Of a DNA stretch of 64,000 nucleotides, positions 27,196 through 36,453 are shown one piece after another (positions within the stretch are counted from its first letter, which is position 1; every line of letters starts with the position of its first letter). The stretch spans positions 1,684,001-1,748,000 of the forward strand of contig NZ_OY761823.1 in assembly GCF_963664965.1 (NCBI RefSeq). The letters are read 5' to 3'. The stretch is from an uncultured Pseudodesulfovibrio sp. (GTDB lineage Bacteria; Desulfobacterota; Desulfovibrionia; Desulfovibrionales; Desulfovibrionaceae). The notes beneath the pieces are model-generated. The model worked only from the letters and a program-made list of their open reading frames with translations, was not told the origin of the DNA and made no database searches. The position numbers and the translations under genes are program-made.

Positions 27196-29304
27196 TTGAG
27201 CGCCAAGGATAATCTGCACGCATTTTTTTACCCCGAGACCGTGGCCGTCATCGGCGCTTCCGCTTCCCCCGGCAAGGTGGGACATACCATCGTCAGAAAC
27301 ATGCTCGATGCCGGATTCAAGGGGAAAATATTCCCTGTGAACCCCAAGGCGAGCGAGATCGAAGGGCTGGCCGTGGTCAACGATATTGCCGACCTGCCGC
27401 GAGGCCTCGACCTTGGCGTTATTTCCGTGCCGCAGCAGTTTGTGGTCCCGTCCCTTGAAGCCCTTGCCGAAATCGGCACCAAGACAGCCATCATCATCAC
27501 TGCCGGTTTCAAGGAAGTCGGCAAGGACGGGTATCATCTGGAGCAGGAAATTCGTAAAATCTGCGAAGAGAACGATATCTCACTGCTCGGTCCCAACTGT
27601 CTTGGCATGATGAACACCAGCGCCGGTGTGAATGCCTCTTTTGCGGCAGGACAGCCCGGTTCCGGTTCCATCGCCTTCTTTTCCCAGTCCGGCGCGCTCT
27701 GTGTAGCCATTCTCGACTGGGCGCTCGGTGAAAACGTCGGTTTTTCCAAGTTCATCAGCCTCGGCAACAAGGCCGTTCTCGATGAAGCGGATATGCTGCG
27801 TTACCTCAACAAGGATGACGCCACCAAGGTCATCCTCGGCTACATTGAAAACGTCGAACACGGTGAAGCGTTTCTTCGCGAGGCCCGGAAAACCAGTCTG
27901 AACAAGCCGGTCATCATGATTAAATCCGGTACCACCGCTGCCGGTGCCAAGGCCGCTTCTTCCCACACCGGGGCCATCGCGGGTTCGGACCAGAGCTATT
28001 CCGCGGCCTTTCGCCAGTCCGGGGTCATCCGCGTGGATGACGTGGCTTCACTTTTCAATCTTGCCCAGGCTTTTTCCACCCAGCCGCTGCCCAAGGGGCC
28101 GAATCTCGCGGTCGTCACCAATTCCGGCGGACCGGGCATTCTCACCGCTGATACGGCAGACCGTTCCAGCCTGACCATGGCGGCGCTTTCCTCCAAGACC
28201 ATTCAGAAGCTTCAGGAATTTCTGCCCAGCTATGCGGCCTTTTACAATCCGGTGGACATCATCGGTGATGCGAATGCCGAGCGCTATCGGAAAACGCTTG
28301 CCGTGGTCGCCGAGGACCCCATGGTCCATTCCATTCTCGTCATGCTGACGCCCACCGCCGCCGTGGAGATCGAAGAGACTGCCGAGGCCGTCATTCGAAC
28401 CGCACAGAAGTGCGGCAAGCCTGTTTTTGCCTGTTTCATGGGCAAAACGCGTGTCAGAAAGGCGCGTACCATGCTCATGAAAGCGGGGATTCCGTGTTAC
28501 TCCTTCCCCGAGCCCGCCGTGCGTTCCATCGAGACCATGTACAAGTATTATCTGTGGAAAAACAGGCCGGAGCAGCAGTATGCCGAGGTGCAGGGTGATC
28601 GTGAGCATGCGCTCAAGGTCATTCGTGAGCACGAACGGCGCAGTGAACCGGAGATCGTTGAATTCGAGGCGCAGGAGATACTCAAGGCCTATGGCCTGCC
28701 CACGCCCAAAACGGTTCTGGCCCGCTCCAGTGACGAGGCCGTGGCAGCCGCCGAGGAAATGGGCTATCCCGTCGTACTCAAGATCGCTTCGCCGGATATT
28801 TCGCACAAGTCTGATGTCGGCGGCGTCAAGGTGGATCTTCGCAACGCAGGCGAAGTCATGGCATCCTTCAAGGACATCACCGCCCGTGCCCAGCGCATGC
28901 GCCGGGATGCGTATATCGCAGGTTGTCTCGTTCAGGAGATGGCCCCTCCCGGAGTCAAGGAAGTCATTATCGGGTTCAAGCGGGATGAGCAGTTCGGTCC
29001 CATGCTCATGTTCGGACTCGGTGGAATTTACGTCGAGATAATGAAGGATATTTCCTTCAAGCTCGCGCCCCTTTCCCGGCAGAACGCCTTTGAAATTGTC
29101 CGCGAGATTAAATCCTACATGCTGCTCAAGGGACTCAAGGGAGAGCTGCCTATCAATTTCTCCGCCCTTGAAGATATTATCTTGACCATGTCGCAGCTCG
29201 CGCTCGATCTTCCGCAGGTATGGGAGGCCGAATTCAATCCCGTGCTCGTCAATCACGAGCGGGCTATTGTTGCTGATGTCAGAATGACTTTGTTGTTGAA
29301 ATAA
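27196..29304 (+). CDS. ADP-forming acetyl/acyl-CoA synthetase (fused alpha-beta)
   Basis: This 702-residue enzyme has a CoA-binding Rossmann domain (VAVIGASASPGKVG, ~15), succinyl-CoA-ligase-like domains with the phospho-His region in AASSHTGAIAGSD (~255), and a C-terminal ATP-grasp domain (ILKAYGLPTPKTVLARS, ~500; SPDISHKSDVGGVKVDL, ~535). It interconverts acyl-CoA + ADP + Pi with acid + CoA + ATP. The TTG start at 27196 has GGGAG at good spacing. No acetyltransferase domain is fused, unlike Pat proteins. It is monocistronic and ends at a strong terminator. Confidence 0.88.
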   Translation: MSAKDNLHAFFYPETVAVIGASASPGKVGHTIVRNMLDAGFKGKIFPVNPKASEIEGLAVVNDIADLPRGLDLGVISVPQQFVVPSLEALAEIGTKTAIIITAGFKEVGKDGYHLEQEIRKICEENDISLLGPNCLGMMNTSAGVNASFAAGQPGSGSIAFFSQSGALCVAILDWALGENVGFSKFISLGNKAVLDEADMLRYLNKDDATKVILGYIENVEHGEAFLREARKTSLNKPVIMIKSGTTAAGAKAASSHTGAIAGSDQSYSAAFRQSGVIRVDDVASLFNLAQAFSTQPLPKGPNLAVVTNSGGPGILTADTADRSSLTMAALSSKTIQKLQEFLPSYAAFYNPVDIIGDANAERYRKTLAVVAEDPMVHSILVMLTPTAAVEIEETAEAVIRTAQKCGKPVFACFMGKTRVRKARTMLMKAGIPCYSFPEPAVRSIETMYKYYLWKNRPEQQYAEVQGDREHALKVIREHERRSEPEIVEFEAQEILKAYGLPTPKTVLARSSDEAVAAAEEMGYPVVLKIASPDISHKSDVGGVKVDLRNAGEVMASFKDITARAQRMRRDAYIAGCLVQEMAPPGVKEVIIGFKRDEQFGPMLMFGLGGIYVEIMKDISFKLAPLSRQNAFEIVREIKSYMLLKGLKGELPINFSALEDIILTMSQLALDLPQVWEAEFNPVLVNHERAIVADVRMTLLLK

Positions 29305-29641
29305 AGCAGGATATGATGCCGCTTCGCGGCGATATCGGGTGACTTGATTCGCCACGTCCTGTGGCTCACCGCTTTGCGGCGTCGGCAGGAACCGACGTCC
29401 AAATCCGTTGTCCTGCGGATTTGTCGCCTCCGGCGGCCAGAGGGCTATACCCTCTGGACTCCCTTTCTCGCCTTTGGCGAAATTATCTATATAAAAAAAC
29501 AGCGCATGCTTATTATAAGCATGCGCTGTTTTTTTATATACACTTTCGCCGAAGACGATCTGGGATTCTTAAGGCCTTCGGCCTTGAGCCGCCAGAGGCG
29601 AAATCACCTGACAACGCCGCGAAGCGGCATCCCCTTTTATA
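29305..29641. repeat. Intergenic repeat block between acyl-CoA synthetase and DEAD helicase genes
   Basis: This region has no gene. It contains an inverted copy (29314-29352) and a direct copy (29587-29634) of the window's dispersed GCCGC[CT]...CGCCGCGAAGCGGCATCCC element, GC-rich mini-hairpins (AAGGCCTTCGGCCTT, 29570-29586), and the terminator at 29493-29536. Confidence 0.75.
29493..29536. terminator. Bidirectional intrinsic terminator
   Basis: ACAGCGCATGCT (29499-29510) pairs with AGCATGCGCTGT (29518-29529). An A-run precedes and a T-run follows, so it can stop both the acyl-CoA synthetase and the convergent helicase transcript. Confidence 0.9.
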
Positions 29642-31294
29642 TTAATCTTTCTTCGGCTTGTACGGCTTCTTGAAGGGCCGCTTGCCGTATCGGGGACCGC
29701 CGGGTTTTTTGTAATCGCGGCGATAGGGTTTCTTTTTGAATTCGCCTCGGGTGACGAGCGGACGGCCATCGCGGCTGTTGACGCGGTCGATGACGAGCTT
29801 TGCTTCGGCACCGGGCACGGTGAATGTGGTGCGGTTGCCCTGAAGGCGGACATGCTGGATGGACCATGCCTTGATTTTGGCGGTCTTGGAGATGAAGTCC
29901 ACGAATTTTTTGGGCGTCATGCCGTGGGCGCGGCCAAGAGCGCACACGAGATCGGCACGGCCCCGGTTGGAGGCGCTGATGACGTCGATTTCGCGATAGC
30001 TGGATTCGACAAGCTCGTCGCCAAAGGAATGGCGCAGCAGGGCGGCGACGACTTCGGCGGGTTCTTTTTCTTCCATGAGGTTCTTGGCCATTTCCAGATA
30101 GGAACTGTGGGAGTCGCCTTCGAGAATTTCCTCAACCAGTGAAACCATCCGGGTTTTCTTGGAGTAGATGACGTCCTGAATACGCGGCAGCTTTTCCTTG
30201 GTGATTTCGATGCCGGAGCTCTTGGAAATGTACATGAGCTTGCGGAATTCACCGGGGGCGATGAGGGTGATGGCGACGCCTTTCTTGCCTGCACGTCCGG
30301 TGCGTCCGGTGCGGTGAACAAAGGTCTGCGGGTCCTGCGGGATGGCGAAGTTGACCACATGGGTGAGGTCCGGGACATCAATGCCGCGTGCGGCCACGTC
30401 GGTTGCGACGAGAATGGTTGCCCGACGTTTCTTGAAGCGGCGCAGGATATCTTCGCGGCGGGACTGCGAGAGGTCGCCGTGAATGGGTTCTGCGGGATAC
30501 CCGCGCTCGTTGAGGCGTTCGGCCACGCGGTCGGCGTCGGCACGGGTACGGGTGAACACGAGACCGTAGAATTCCGACTGGGCGTCAATGACGCGGCAGA
30601 GCGCTTCGAAGCGGTCGGAGTCGGCCATTTCGTGGAATATCTGCTTGGTAAGGGGGATATCACTTTTTTCGGATTTGACGGTGACGGTCTCGAAGTCTCC
30701 CATGAACTCCTTGGCGATGCCCATGACTTCACGGGGCATGGTGGCGGAGAAGAGCAGGGTGCGGCGATCCGTGTTGGCGGACTTGAGGATTTCGCGAACG
30801 TCATCGACAAAACCCATATTGCACATTTCGTCGGCTTCATCGAGAACGAAGAAGTCGAGGGAGTCGAGCCGCAGGGTGCCGCGATTGAGGTGGTCCATGA
30901 TGCGGCCGGGGGTGCCGACCACAACGTCGACGCCGCGTTTGAGCGCCTTGAACTGCATGTGGATGGCCTGTCCGCCGTAGACCGGCAGGATGCGAATGCG
31001 CTTGTTGCCCCTGAGAGAATTGAGTTCATCCGCCACCTGAATGGCGAGCTCGCGCGTGGGGGCAAGGATAAGCGCCTGTACGTGGCGTGCTTGTTCGTCT
31101 GCCGCGTCAATAATGGGCAGGCCGAATGCCGCGGTCTTTCCGGTGCCGGTCTGGGCTTGGCCGACCACGTCGGTTTCGCCGGTGAGCAGCAGCGGAATGG
31201 TGCGTTCCTGGATGGGAGTGGGAGCGGTGAATCCTTTGGAATCCAGGGCAGCAAGTGTTTCCTCGGACAGGCCGAGTTCTCTGAATGTTGTCAT
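29642..31294 (-). CDS. DEAD-box ATP-dependent RNA helicase
   Basis: This 550-residue enzyme has Q motif FTAPTPIQERTIP, motif I AQTGTGKT (~45), VLDEADEM (DEAD box, ~155), SAT (~185), and HRTGRTGRAGK (motif VI, ~325). Residues ~455-525 form a DbpA-type RNA-binding domain, and the tail is rich in Lys/Arg (YRRDYKKPGG). This architecture is that of DeaD/CsdA, which remodels structured RNA in ribosome assembly and cold adaptation. The start at 31294 has AAGGA; the upstream 12 codons are not needed. Confidence 0.92.
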   Translation of the reverse strand: MTTFRELGLSEETLAALDSKGFTAPTPIQERTIPLLLTGETDVVGQAQTGTGKTAAFGLPIIDAADEQARHVQALILAPTRELAIQVADELNSLRGNKRIRILPVYGGQAIHMQFKALKRGVDVVVGTPGRIMDHLNRGTLRLDSLDFFVLDEADEMCNMGFVDDVREILKSANTDRRTLLFSATMPREVMGIAKEFMGDFETVTVKSEKSDIPLTKQIFHEMADSDRFEALCRVIDAQSEFYGLVFTRTRADADRVAERLNERGYPAEPIHGDLSQSRREDILRRFKKRRATILVATDVAARGIDVPDLTHVVNFAIPQDPQTFVHRTGRTGRAGKKGVAITLIAPGEFRKLMYISKSSGIEITKEKLPRIQDVIYSKKTRMVSLVEEILEGDSHSSYLEMAKNLMEEKEPAEVVAALLRHSFGDELVESSYREIDVISASNRGRADLVCALGRAHGMTPKKFVDFISKTAKIKAWSIQHVRLQGNRTTFTVPGAEAKLVIDRVNSRDGRPLVTRGEFKKKPYRRDYKKPGGPRYGKRPFKKPYKPKKD

Positions 31295-31559
31295 GATGTC
31301 CTTCTCAGGCTGTTGAATTTCCCCGTACAAATTACTTCCATGCTACACCCGCTTCCCATGAGAATACCATTATACTCGGAAGCGGAATACGTTGTGCGCT
31401 GTGATCAGCGCGCATTTCGAACAGCCTGGGGGATTATATCAGCCGTCATAGTTGTGAGATCCGTCTTGATGACGGATGTGAAAAAGCGAATAAAACAACG
31501 CGATCAATCCCACACGCGAGAAATCGCGAGCGGCATTGATCGTGCGTCGTGTCGCAAAG

Positions 31560-31579
31560 CCCGGATCGTTTGATCCGGG
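31560..31579 (-). terminator. Terminator-like hairpin after infA
   Basis: CCCGGATC (31560-31567) pairs with GATCCGGG (31572-31579), 11 bases after the infA stop. On the minus strand CTTT follows. A second hairpin (CGATCAAT 31501-31508 with ATTGATCG 31535-31542) lies further downstream. Confidence 0.65.
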
Positions 31580-31589
31580 AACCGAAAGC

Positions 31590-31808
31590 TTAGCGGGGGC
31601 GGAAGGTGATGCGACCGCGAGTCAGATCGTAAGGCGAGAGTTCAACGGTTACAGTATCACCGGGCATGACGCGGATGCGGAACTTACGCATCTTGCCGGA
31701 AATGTGTGCGAGCACGGAGTGCCCGTTTTCAAGTTCCACGCGGAACATGGCGTTGGGCAGGGCTTCCTCGACGGTGCCCTGAACAGTGATTCCTTCTTCT
31801 TTAGCCAT
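31590..31808 (-). CDS. infA: Translation initiation factor IF-1
   Basis: This 72-residue OB-fold protein is nearly canonical: [69 protein letters not shown]. It binds the 30S A site during initiation. A strong GGAGGA ribosome site precedes it. It lies between two terminators and appears monocistronic. Confidence 0.97.
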   Translation of the reverse strand: MAKEEGITVQGTVEEALPNAMFRVELENGHSVLAHISGKMRKFRIRVMPGDTVTVELSPYDLTRGRITFRPR

Positions 31809-31843
31809 ATACTGGCTTCCTCCTAATAGTGTTGAGACGGGAA

Positions 31844-31867
31844 AAGCCCGCCCTCTCGGGCGGGCTT
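31844..31867 (-). terminator. Intrinsic terminator of the RRM protein gene
   Basis: AAGCCCGCCC (31844-31853) pairs with GGGCGGGCTT (31858-31867) around a 4-base loop. On the minus strand the stem is followed by TT and C-rich sequence. Confidence 0.75.
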
Positions 31868-31895
31868 GAATTGCCTTATTCGGCGAGCGTTGGAT

Positions 31896-32159
31896 CTACC
31901 AGCGCGGACGCTCGGGGCGGGGGCGGGCTTCGTTGACCTTCAGGTTGCGGCCACCAAAGCTGCTACCGTCCAGATTCTCGATGGCTTCGAGAGCGCCCTG
32001 ATCTTCCATTTCCACAAATCCGAAGCCGCGCGGACGGCCGGTTTCGCGATCGTTGATCAGTTTGACGGAGTAAACTTCGCCGTAGCTTTCAAATGCTGCG
32101 CGTACTTCCTCTTCCGTGGAACTCCAGGGCAGATTGCCCACATAAATGTTCTTGGCCAT
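31896..32159 (-). CDS. RRM-domain RNA-binding protein
   Basis: This 87-residue protein is one RNA recognition motif: RNP2 NIYVGNLPW at residues 4-12 and RNP1 GRPRGFGFVEM near residue 40, with a short basic tail (ARPRPERPRW). Such small RRM proteins in bacteria behave like cold-inducible RNA-binding proteins. It lies next to the DEAD helicase and IF-1, other cold/translation genes. The start at 32159 has GGAG. Confidence 0.92.
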   Translation of the reverse strand: MAKNIYVGNLPWSSTEEEVRAAFESYGEVYSVKLINDRETGRPRGFGFVEMEDQGALEAIENLDGSSFGGRNLKVNEARPRPERPRW

Positions 32160-32406
32160 TTCGAAAAAATCTCCAAAAAAAGTAAAGAAATAAAATAGTT
32201 GGCGAGTCTTCGCCCGGTGTAACAAAGAGGAGGTGACAAGATGCGCGCGAGCTTCTTACGTACTACTATTTGCTCACCAATCGTCAGCGCTCACCGTAGG
32301 TTACGGTTTTGGTCCCCATGGACTCCGCCGACTACTGTAGTAGATGGCCTTACGCGGGGCGGGCCAGTCCGTCAAGGAAAAAATGAGAAACTGCGGGATA
32401 TTCCGC

Positions 32407-32706
32407 CTAGGTGGAAAACTCCATTTCACTGAAAATCTTGTCCGGATCATACAGGCCGGGATGGTCGGCAACCACCTTTTCCATGGTGTCGAAATACGCG
32501 TCCCATCCGATGACTTCCGCCACTTTCTTCTTGTCCACGAAGACTTTGAATACCGTTCCCCTCGGACATTTGGTGAGGTTGAGTTCCAGTACGCCTGCCG
32601 GGGCCATTTCCAGCCAGACGGCGGACCATGCCGTGCGATCACCTTCTGTTTTTTTGAATTTCTCGAAAAAGGCTTCGAAAATCCGTTCGATATCCTGCCT
32701 CTCCAT
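32407..32706 (-). CDS. Hypothetical 99-residue protein
   Basis: The protein begins MERQDIERIFEAFFEKFKKTEGD and continues WSAVWLEMAPAGVLELNLTKCPRG. No known domain is recognised. It is charged and soluble with one Cys. The start at 32706 has GAGGA eight bases upstream; codons before that are not convincing. It is flanked by a 200-base gap on the RRM side and diverges from the RsbW-like gene. Confidence 0.65.
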   Translation of the reverse strand: MERQDIERIFEAFFEKFKKTEGDRTAWSAVWLEMAPAGVLELNLTKCPRGTVFKVFVDKKKVAEVIGWDAYFDTMEKVVADHPGLYDPDKIFSEMEFST

Positions 32707-32846
32707 TGTTTTCCTCGCTGTTTGCGGTTTCCATGAGTATGCCTCATCCCGGTGACAAGGCCAAGGTGAATGACCATATTGCTTCGTTCGTGTATTTGGG
32801 ATAGAAAAAGTCCTGAAATAATACGTATTCATGCAAGGAGAATTGT

Positions 32847-33287
32847 ATGTCCCCCGTTGCCGTCTGGCGCATGCCTCCGCGTATTCGCGGCGTAAACATA
32901 ATCACGGCCGGAATAGCTGCTTTCTGTCGGACCAACGGTTTCTCAAGGGAGGATTCCCGGCGGATGCAGGTCTGCGTGGAGGGCGTGTTCAGTTACTGCG
33001 TGCATAACATCAGGGGGGCGGAGCAGCGTAACGAGATCGTCGTGAGCCTGAACTGGAAAGAACATGATCTCATTGTGGTCATTGAGCATTGCGGCCCCGG
33101 TGGTGAATGGGATGCGGCGCTGGCGCTGGATTCGACCATCAAGCGAAAGAGTTTTGACGCCATGGGGCTGTTCATAGCACGCGAGTTGCTTGAGTCGCTT
33201 ACGCATCAGAGATATTACGACATTCCAAGCGGATCTACCCAGAATATCTACACGTTGACCTACCGGATGGAGTGGAAGAAGAGTTGA
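32847..33287 (+). CDS. RsbW-like anti-sigma-factor serine kinase (ATPase fold)
   Basis: This 146-residue protein starts after AAGGAG. The N-box region (RRMQVCVEGVFSYCVHNIRG, ~40) and the G-box region (AMGLFIARELLESLTHQRYY, ~108) match the GHKL fold of RsbW/SpoIIAB kinases, with a relaxed second motif (IEHCGPGGEWD). No anti-anti-sigma partner or PP2C phosphatase is adjacent, so the regulated target is unknown. Confidence 0.75.
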   Translation: MSPVAVWRMPPRIRGVNIITAGIAAFCRTNGFSREDSRRMQVCVEGVFSYCVHNIRGAEQRNEIVVSLNWKEHDLIVVIEHCGPGGEWDAALALDSTIKRKSFDAMGLFIARELLESLTHQRYYDIPSGSTQNIYTLTYRMEWKKS

Positions 33288-33366
33288 CCTTGCAAGTCAC
33301 AAGGGCGGCTTGATTCATCGATGATGGTCGTATAGTGTTTCGCCAAACTATCGTTGGGGAGAGCGC

Positions 33367-34212
33367 GTGGAAGACGACTACGAAGTCATGGGAGTTTACT
33401 CCCACAGTCTCAAATACGAGTACAAGCTGGGCGAGCGCGGTTCGCGTTATCGGCACGGTACTTTCTGGTTCGTGCGTAAACGTGAAGAGGATGTCTACGA
33501 AGTCCGTCCGCTGAACGCCAACCACGTCCCTACCGGTGTTGTCAAACTGGTCAGCGGGGATGAATTTGTTCAACTGTACACCCCGGAACTGGAATACTTT
33601 CAGCAGAACACCTTGCCATGCCTTGAGACTCTCCAGAAAAAGGTCCGCCTAGGCCGTCGGTATTTCAATCTTGGCCGCCTCGACAAGGCCGAGCAGGAGT
33701 TTTGCGACGCCGTGTTGATGCAGGATGACTCCGTGGACGGCAATATCGGGCTTTCCGACGTCTATGCCGAGCAGAAGGAATTCACCAAGCTGCGCGCCGT
33801 GTTGGACAAGCTGCTCAATATTGACGAAGTTTTTCGTGAGGAACAACGGCACCGGTTCAACGAGTTCGGCATCAATCTGCGTAAAAAGGAACTCTTTGAT
33901 GACGCCGTCCGTTTCTATTCCAAAGCGCTTGAAGTAAACGAGGCCGACGAGAACCTGCATTTCAACATAGCCCGGGCCTTTCACGGCAGGGGGAAATGCG
34001 ACCTGTGCCGAAAACATCTGAATCGTGCTTTGGAGCTGAATCCCGAGATGGTTGAAGCACGCAGCTTCCTGCGGCTGCTCGATACCGAGGCCGCCACCGC
34101 AGAAAAACTGCTCAAAAAGGCCGAGCAGGGACAGCGGGCCGCATTGCAGGACAGGGGCATCAGAAAACGGAAAGCCAAGCTGGCGTCCAAGCCCATCCGG
34201 TTCGATATCTAG
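33367..34212 (+). CDS. Tetratricopeptide-repeat protein
   Basis: This 281-residue protein starts at GTG with GGGGAG upstream. Residues 1-85 form a beta-rich domain (YSHSLKYEYKLGERGSRYRHG). From ~95 three to four TPR units follow (LGRRYFNLGRLDKAEQEFCDA, FGINLRKKELFDDAVRFYSKA, NIARAFHGRGKCDLCRKHLNRA), then a basic tail. It has no signal peptide. Probably a scaffold; partners are unknown. It converges with the hydrolase gene, overlapping by four bases. Confidence 0.75.
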   Translation: MEDDYEVMGVYSHSLKYEYKLGERGSRYRHGTFWFVRKREEDVYEVRPLNANHVPTGVVKLVSGDEFVQLYTPELEYFQQNTLPCLETLQKKVRLGRRYFNLGRLDKAEQEFCDAVLMQDDSVDGNIGLSDVYAEQKEFTKLRAVLDKLLNIDEVFREEQRHRFNEFGINLRKKELFDDAVRFYSKALEVNEADENLHFNIARAFHGRGKCDLCRKHLNRALELNPEMVEARSFLRLLDTEAATAEKLLKKAEQGQRAALQDRGIRKRKAKLASKPIRFDI

Positions 34213-34916
34213 GGTAGAAATTCCATGACGCGTTGCCATGCATCCGTGGCAGTCCTTTCGCAATACCATGAACCGCTTGCGTCATCTCTTTTGAGTTGGG
34301 CGTTTGCGAATCCGTGTCCCGCATCCGGGTATTTCACCAACTGGCAGTCCACCCCGGCATCCTGCATCTCTTTTTCAAAAACAACTGTCTCTTCCATGGG
34401 GACGACTTTGTCGTGTTTTCCGTGCAGGACGAGTATTTTGCCGCGCACGTCGCCGGGAGCGCAGGGGAACGGGGTGTTCAGATAACCGTAGAAGCTGGTC
34501 GTCGAGCAGAGCGGTGCGTCGGAACGGGCCAGTTCCAGAGCCGTACAGCCTCCGAAGGAAAATCCCATGCAGTGCAGGTTGTTCGCGTCGGTGCCGGAAT
34601 CGTCGGCCAGTGCGTCCAGTCCTGCGCGGGCACGGGAGCGCATGAGCCGTCGGTCGTCTCGGTAAATGTGCGATACGGTGCTGGCCTCGGCGCTGTTCGC
34701 AGGCCGGACGCCTTTGCCGTACATGTCGGCGAGCAGGACGTTGAAGCCGTGCCGTGCCAGCCGCTCGGCGTGCGGGATCATGTAGTCGCCCAGTCCGGTA
34801 AACTCATGAATGACGAGAATGCCCGGGAGCGGGCCGGAAAGATTGTCGTCGCGCACCAGCAGCCCTTCCAGCTCAACCTGATCGTGACGGTAGGGAAAGG
34901 CGGTGCGAACGATCAC
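34209..34916 (-). CDS. Dienelactone hydrolase family alpha/beta hydrolase
   Basis: This 235-residue enzyme has nucleophile motif GFSFGG (~120), Asp in HGKHDKVVP (~170) and His in DAGHGF (~200), plus the DLH signature LVIHEFTGLGDYM (~35). The GTG start at 34916 overlaps the sialidase stop as GTGA, so the two are translationally coupled; a longer reading would run back into the sialidase gene. The substrate is unknown. It is last in a three-gene run with sialidase and PaaK. Confidence 0.82.
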   Translation of the reverse strand: MIVRTAFPYRHDQVELEGLLVRDDNLSGPLPGILVIHEFTGLGDYMIPHAERLARHGFNVLLADMYGKGVRPANSAEASTVSHIYRDDRRLMRSRARAGLDALADDSGTDANNLHCMGFSFGGCTALELARSDAPLCSTTSFYGYLNTPFPCAPGDVRGKILVLHGKHDKVVPMEETVVFEKEMQDAGVDCQLVKYPDAGHGFANAQLKRDDASGSWYCERTATDAWQRVMEFLP

Positions 34917-36451
34917 TTGAAGTCCGTCCTGTAGAAACGGGTTCCCATGACGTGGGCCGAGAAGAGCGGTTTGTATCCCTCGTCGTCTCCGCCGCCGTGA
35001 TGGTAGGTACAGAAAAAGGAGCCGTCCGCCATGGTTGTCCATCCTGAATAGCCGAAATCGGGCGCGGCCGCATTGCGGTCATTTTTCAGCTCAAGGATGT
35101 TGTCCTGCGCCCATTGATCGGGCAGGCCGTCCCCATGCTTCCACTCCCAGTCGTATGTCCGGTCCATGCGCGGTTCCGTTACTCGCAGGCTGACCCGTCG
35201 CCATGTGCAGTCCACTGCATTGTCTTCAAAGGGATAGGGTGCGCCGAACAGGATGGGGCGGGTATTGGCATGGTCGTCGTCAACGACAATGGATGCGCGT
35301 TCCTCGCTGTTGATGGAGAGTGTCACCCTGCCGCCCCGGTACTCCAGACGGATGGTATTGAACTGTCCCGGTTCAAGCGGGATGGGTTCGCCGTTTTCGA
35401 CATCCGGCCTGATGTGGTCCGGGTAGATTTTCCACCATGTTCCGAGCCGCAGGCCGCAGCCGTTTTCACCTGCTGCGTTCACCCGGACTTCGGCCTCAAG
35501 CGTTGCCTCGGCAAAGCGCGGGTCTGTCATGGGGCGCAGGGCGTACCGCACCAGATCGCTGGTGCCTGTGTCATTGTGGACGCGCAACCCTTCTTTCGTG
35601 ACCTGCGGGTTTTCCTGATTCGGATGGCGGCCATGTACCTTGAAATCTCCGGCAAGCTCCTCGGGCGTGCCGAGCCATGCACACGTTCCACCGTCCGGAC
35701 CGACATTTCGGTAGGTGACGAGCAGGTCGCCGTCCGGCGTCAGCCCCATGGTCGGGCGATGCCCGATGAGCGGTGTGGGAACCGGGTCGGACCATGTGCC
35801 GCCCTGGTCATGGCTTTCGCACAGGTACATCGGTTCGTAGACAAAGCTGTTTTCGCGCATGAGTGCGAGGATGCGTCCATCCGGCATGAGCGTCATGGAT
35901 GCCTCGCACAGGACCAGATTCCGTTCCCGCGCAATGACGGAGTAGGGTGTCCAGTTCGCTCCGTTGTTCTCGCCGCGGTAGACCATCTGTTCGGTGTTGG
36001 CCTGACCTATGGCCGGGTGCGGAAACGAACCCCGGTGCAGGTGCCCTGTAGTGAGCAGCGACCCGTCATCGAGTTCGATGACCCGGTCAAGCATGTCGTG
36101 GATAATACCCATGGTCGGCTGGACTTGCCACGATACGCCGTTGTCGCGGCTGCGGTGGAAACAGTTGACGATGTCCGAGATCAGCAGTTCGCCGTCCGCC
36201 CTCTTTACCAGCCGGGGGCAGTGGCTGTGTTTGCTGTCCATTCGCAGGATGTCGCTCCACGTCTTGCCGTTGTCCGTACTTGTCCTGACGAGCAGTACCC
36301 GCCGTGCCGGCTGGATATGTTTGTCCGACTCGTTGTAGGCGACGATGAGGCGATCGTCGTCAGCCTGCACCACATCGGGAAAGCAGATGTATTCCCCGTC
36401 TCGGCGGTCGATGACCGTGTGTCGGTCGGCGGCGTCGGTCAGGGTAGGCAT
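34913..36451 (-). CDS. Sialidase/BNR-repeat family protein, apparently cytoplasmic
   Basis: This 512-residue protein carries Asp-box motifs of a six-bladed propeller: STDNGKTW (~57), SRDNGVSW (~100) and SHDQGGTW (~213). The N-terminus reads YICFPDVVQADDDRLIVAYNES, with FPDVV where sialidases have a YRIP-like motif. Residues ~300-420 are an inserted beta-sandwich-like region. There is no signal peptide. Exo-sialidase or another glycoside activity is possible. Lack of export and coupling to a hydrolase suggest an intracellular role. Confidence 0.75.
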   Translation of the reverse strand: MPTLTDAADRHTVIDRRDGEYICFPDVVQADDDRLIVAYNESDKHIQPARRVLLVRTSTDNGKTWSDILRMDSKHSHCPRLVKRADGELLISDIVNCFHRSRDNGVSWQVQPTMGIIHDMLDRVIELDDGSLLTTGHLHRGSFPHPAIGQANTEQMVYRGENNGANWTPYSVIARERNLVLCEASMTLMPDGRILALMRENSFVYEPMYLCESHDQGGTWSDPVPTPLIGHRPTMGLTPDGDLLVTYRNVGPDGGTCAWLGTPEELAGDFKVHGRHPNQENPQVTKEGLRVHNDTGTSDLVRYALRPMTDPRFAEATLEAEVRVNAAGENGCGLRLGTWWKIYPDHIRPDVENGEPIPLEPGQFNTIRLEYRGGRVTLSINSEERASIVVDDDHANTRPILFGAPYPFEDNAVDCTWRRVSLRVTEPRMDRTYDWEWKHGDGLPDQWAQDNILELKNDRNAAAPDFGYSGWTTMADGSFFCTYHHGGGDDEGYKPLFSAHVMGTRFYRTDFK

Positions 36452-36453
36452 GG

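Noticed and set aside
28048..29355. 435-codon frame antisense to the acyl-CoA synthetase
   Set aside because: It is His/Gly/Asp-rich with no recognisable fold and lies opposite a well-supported gene.
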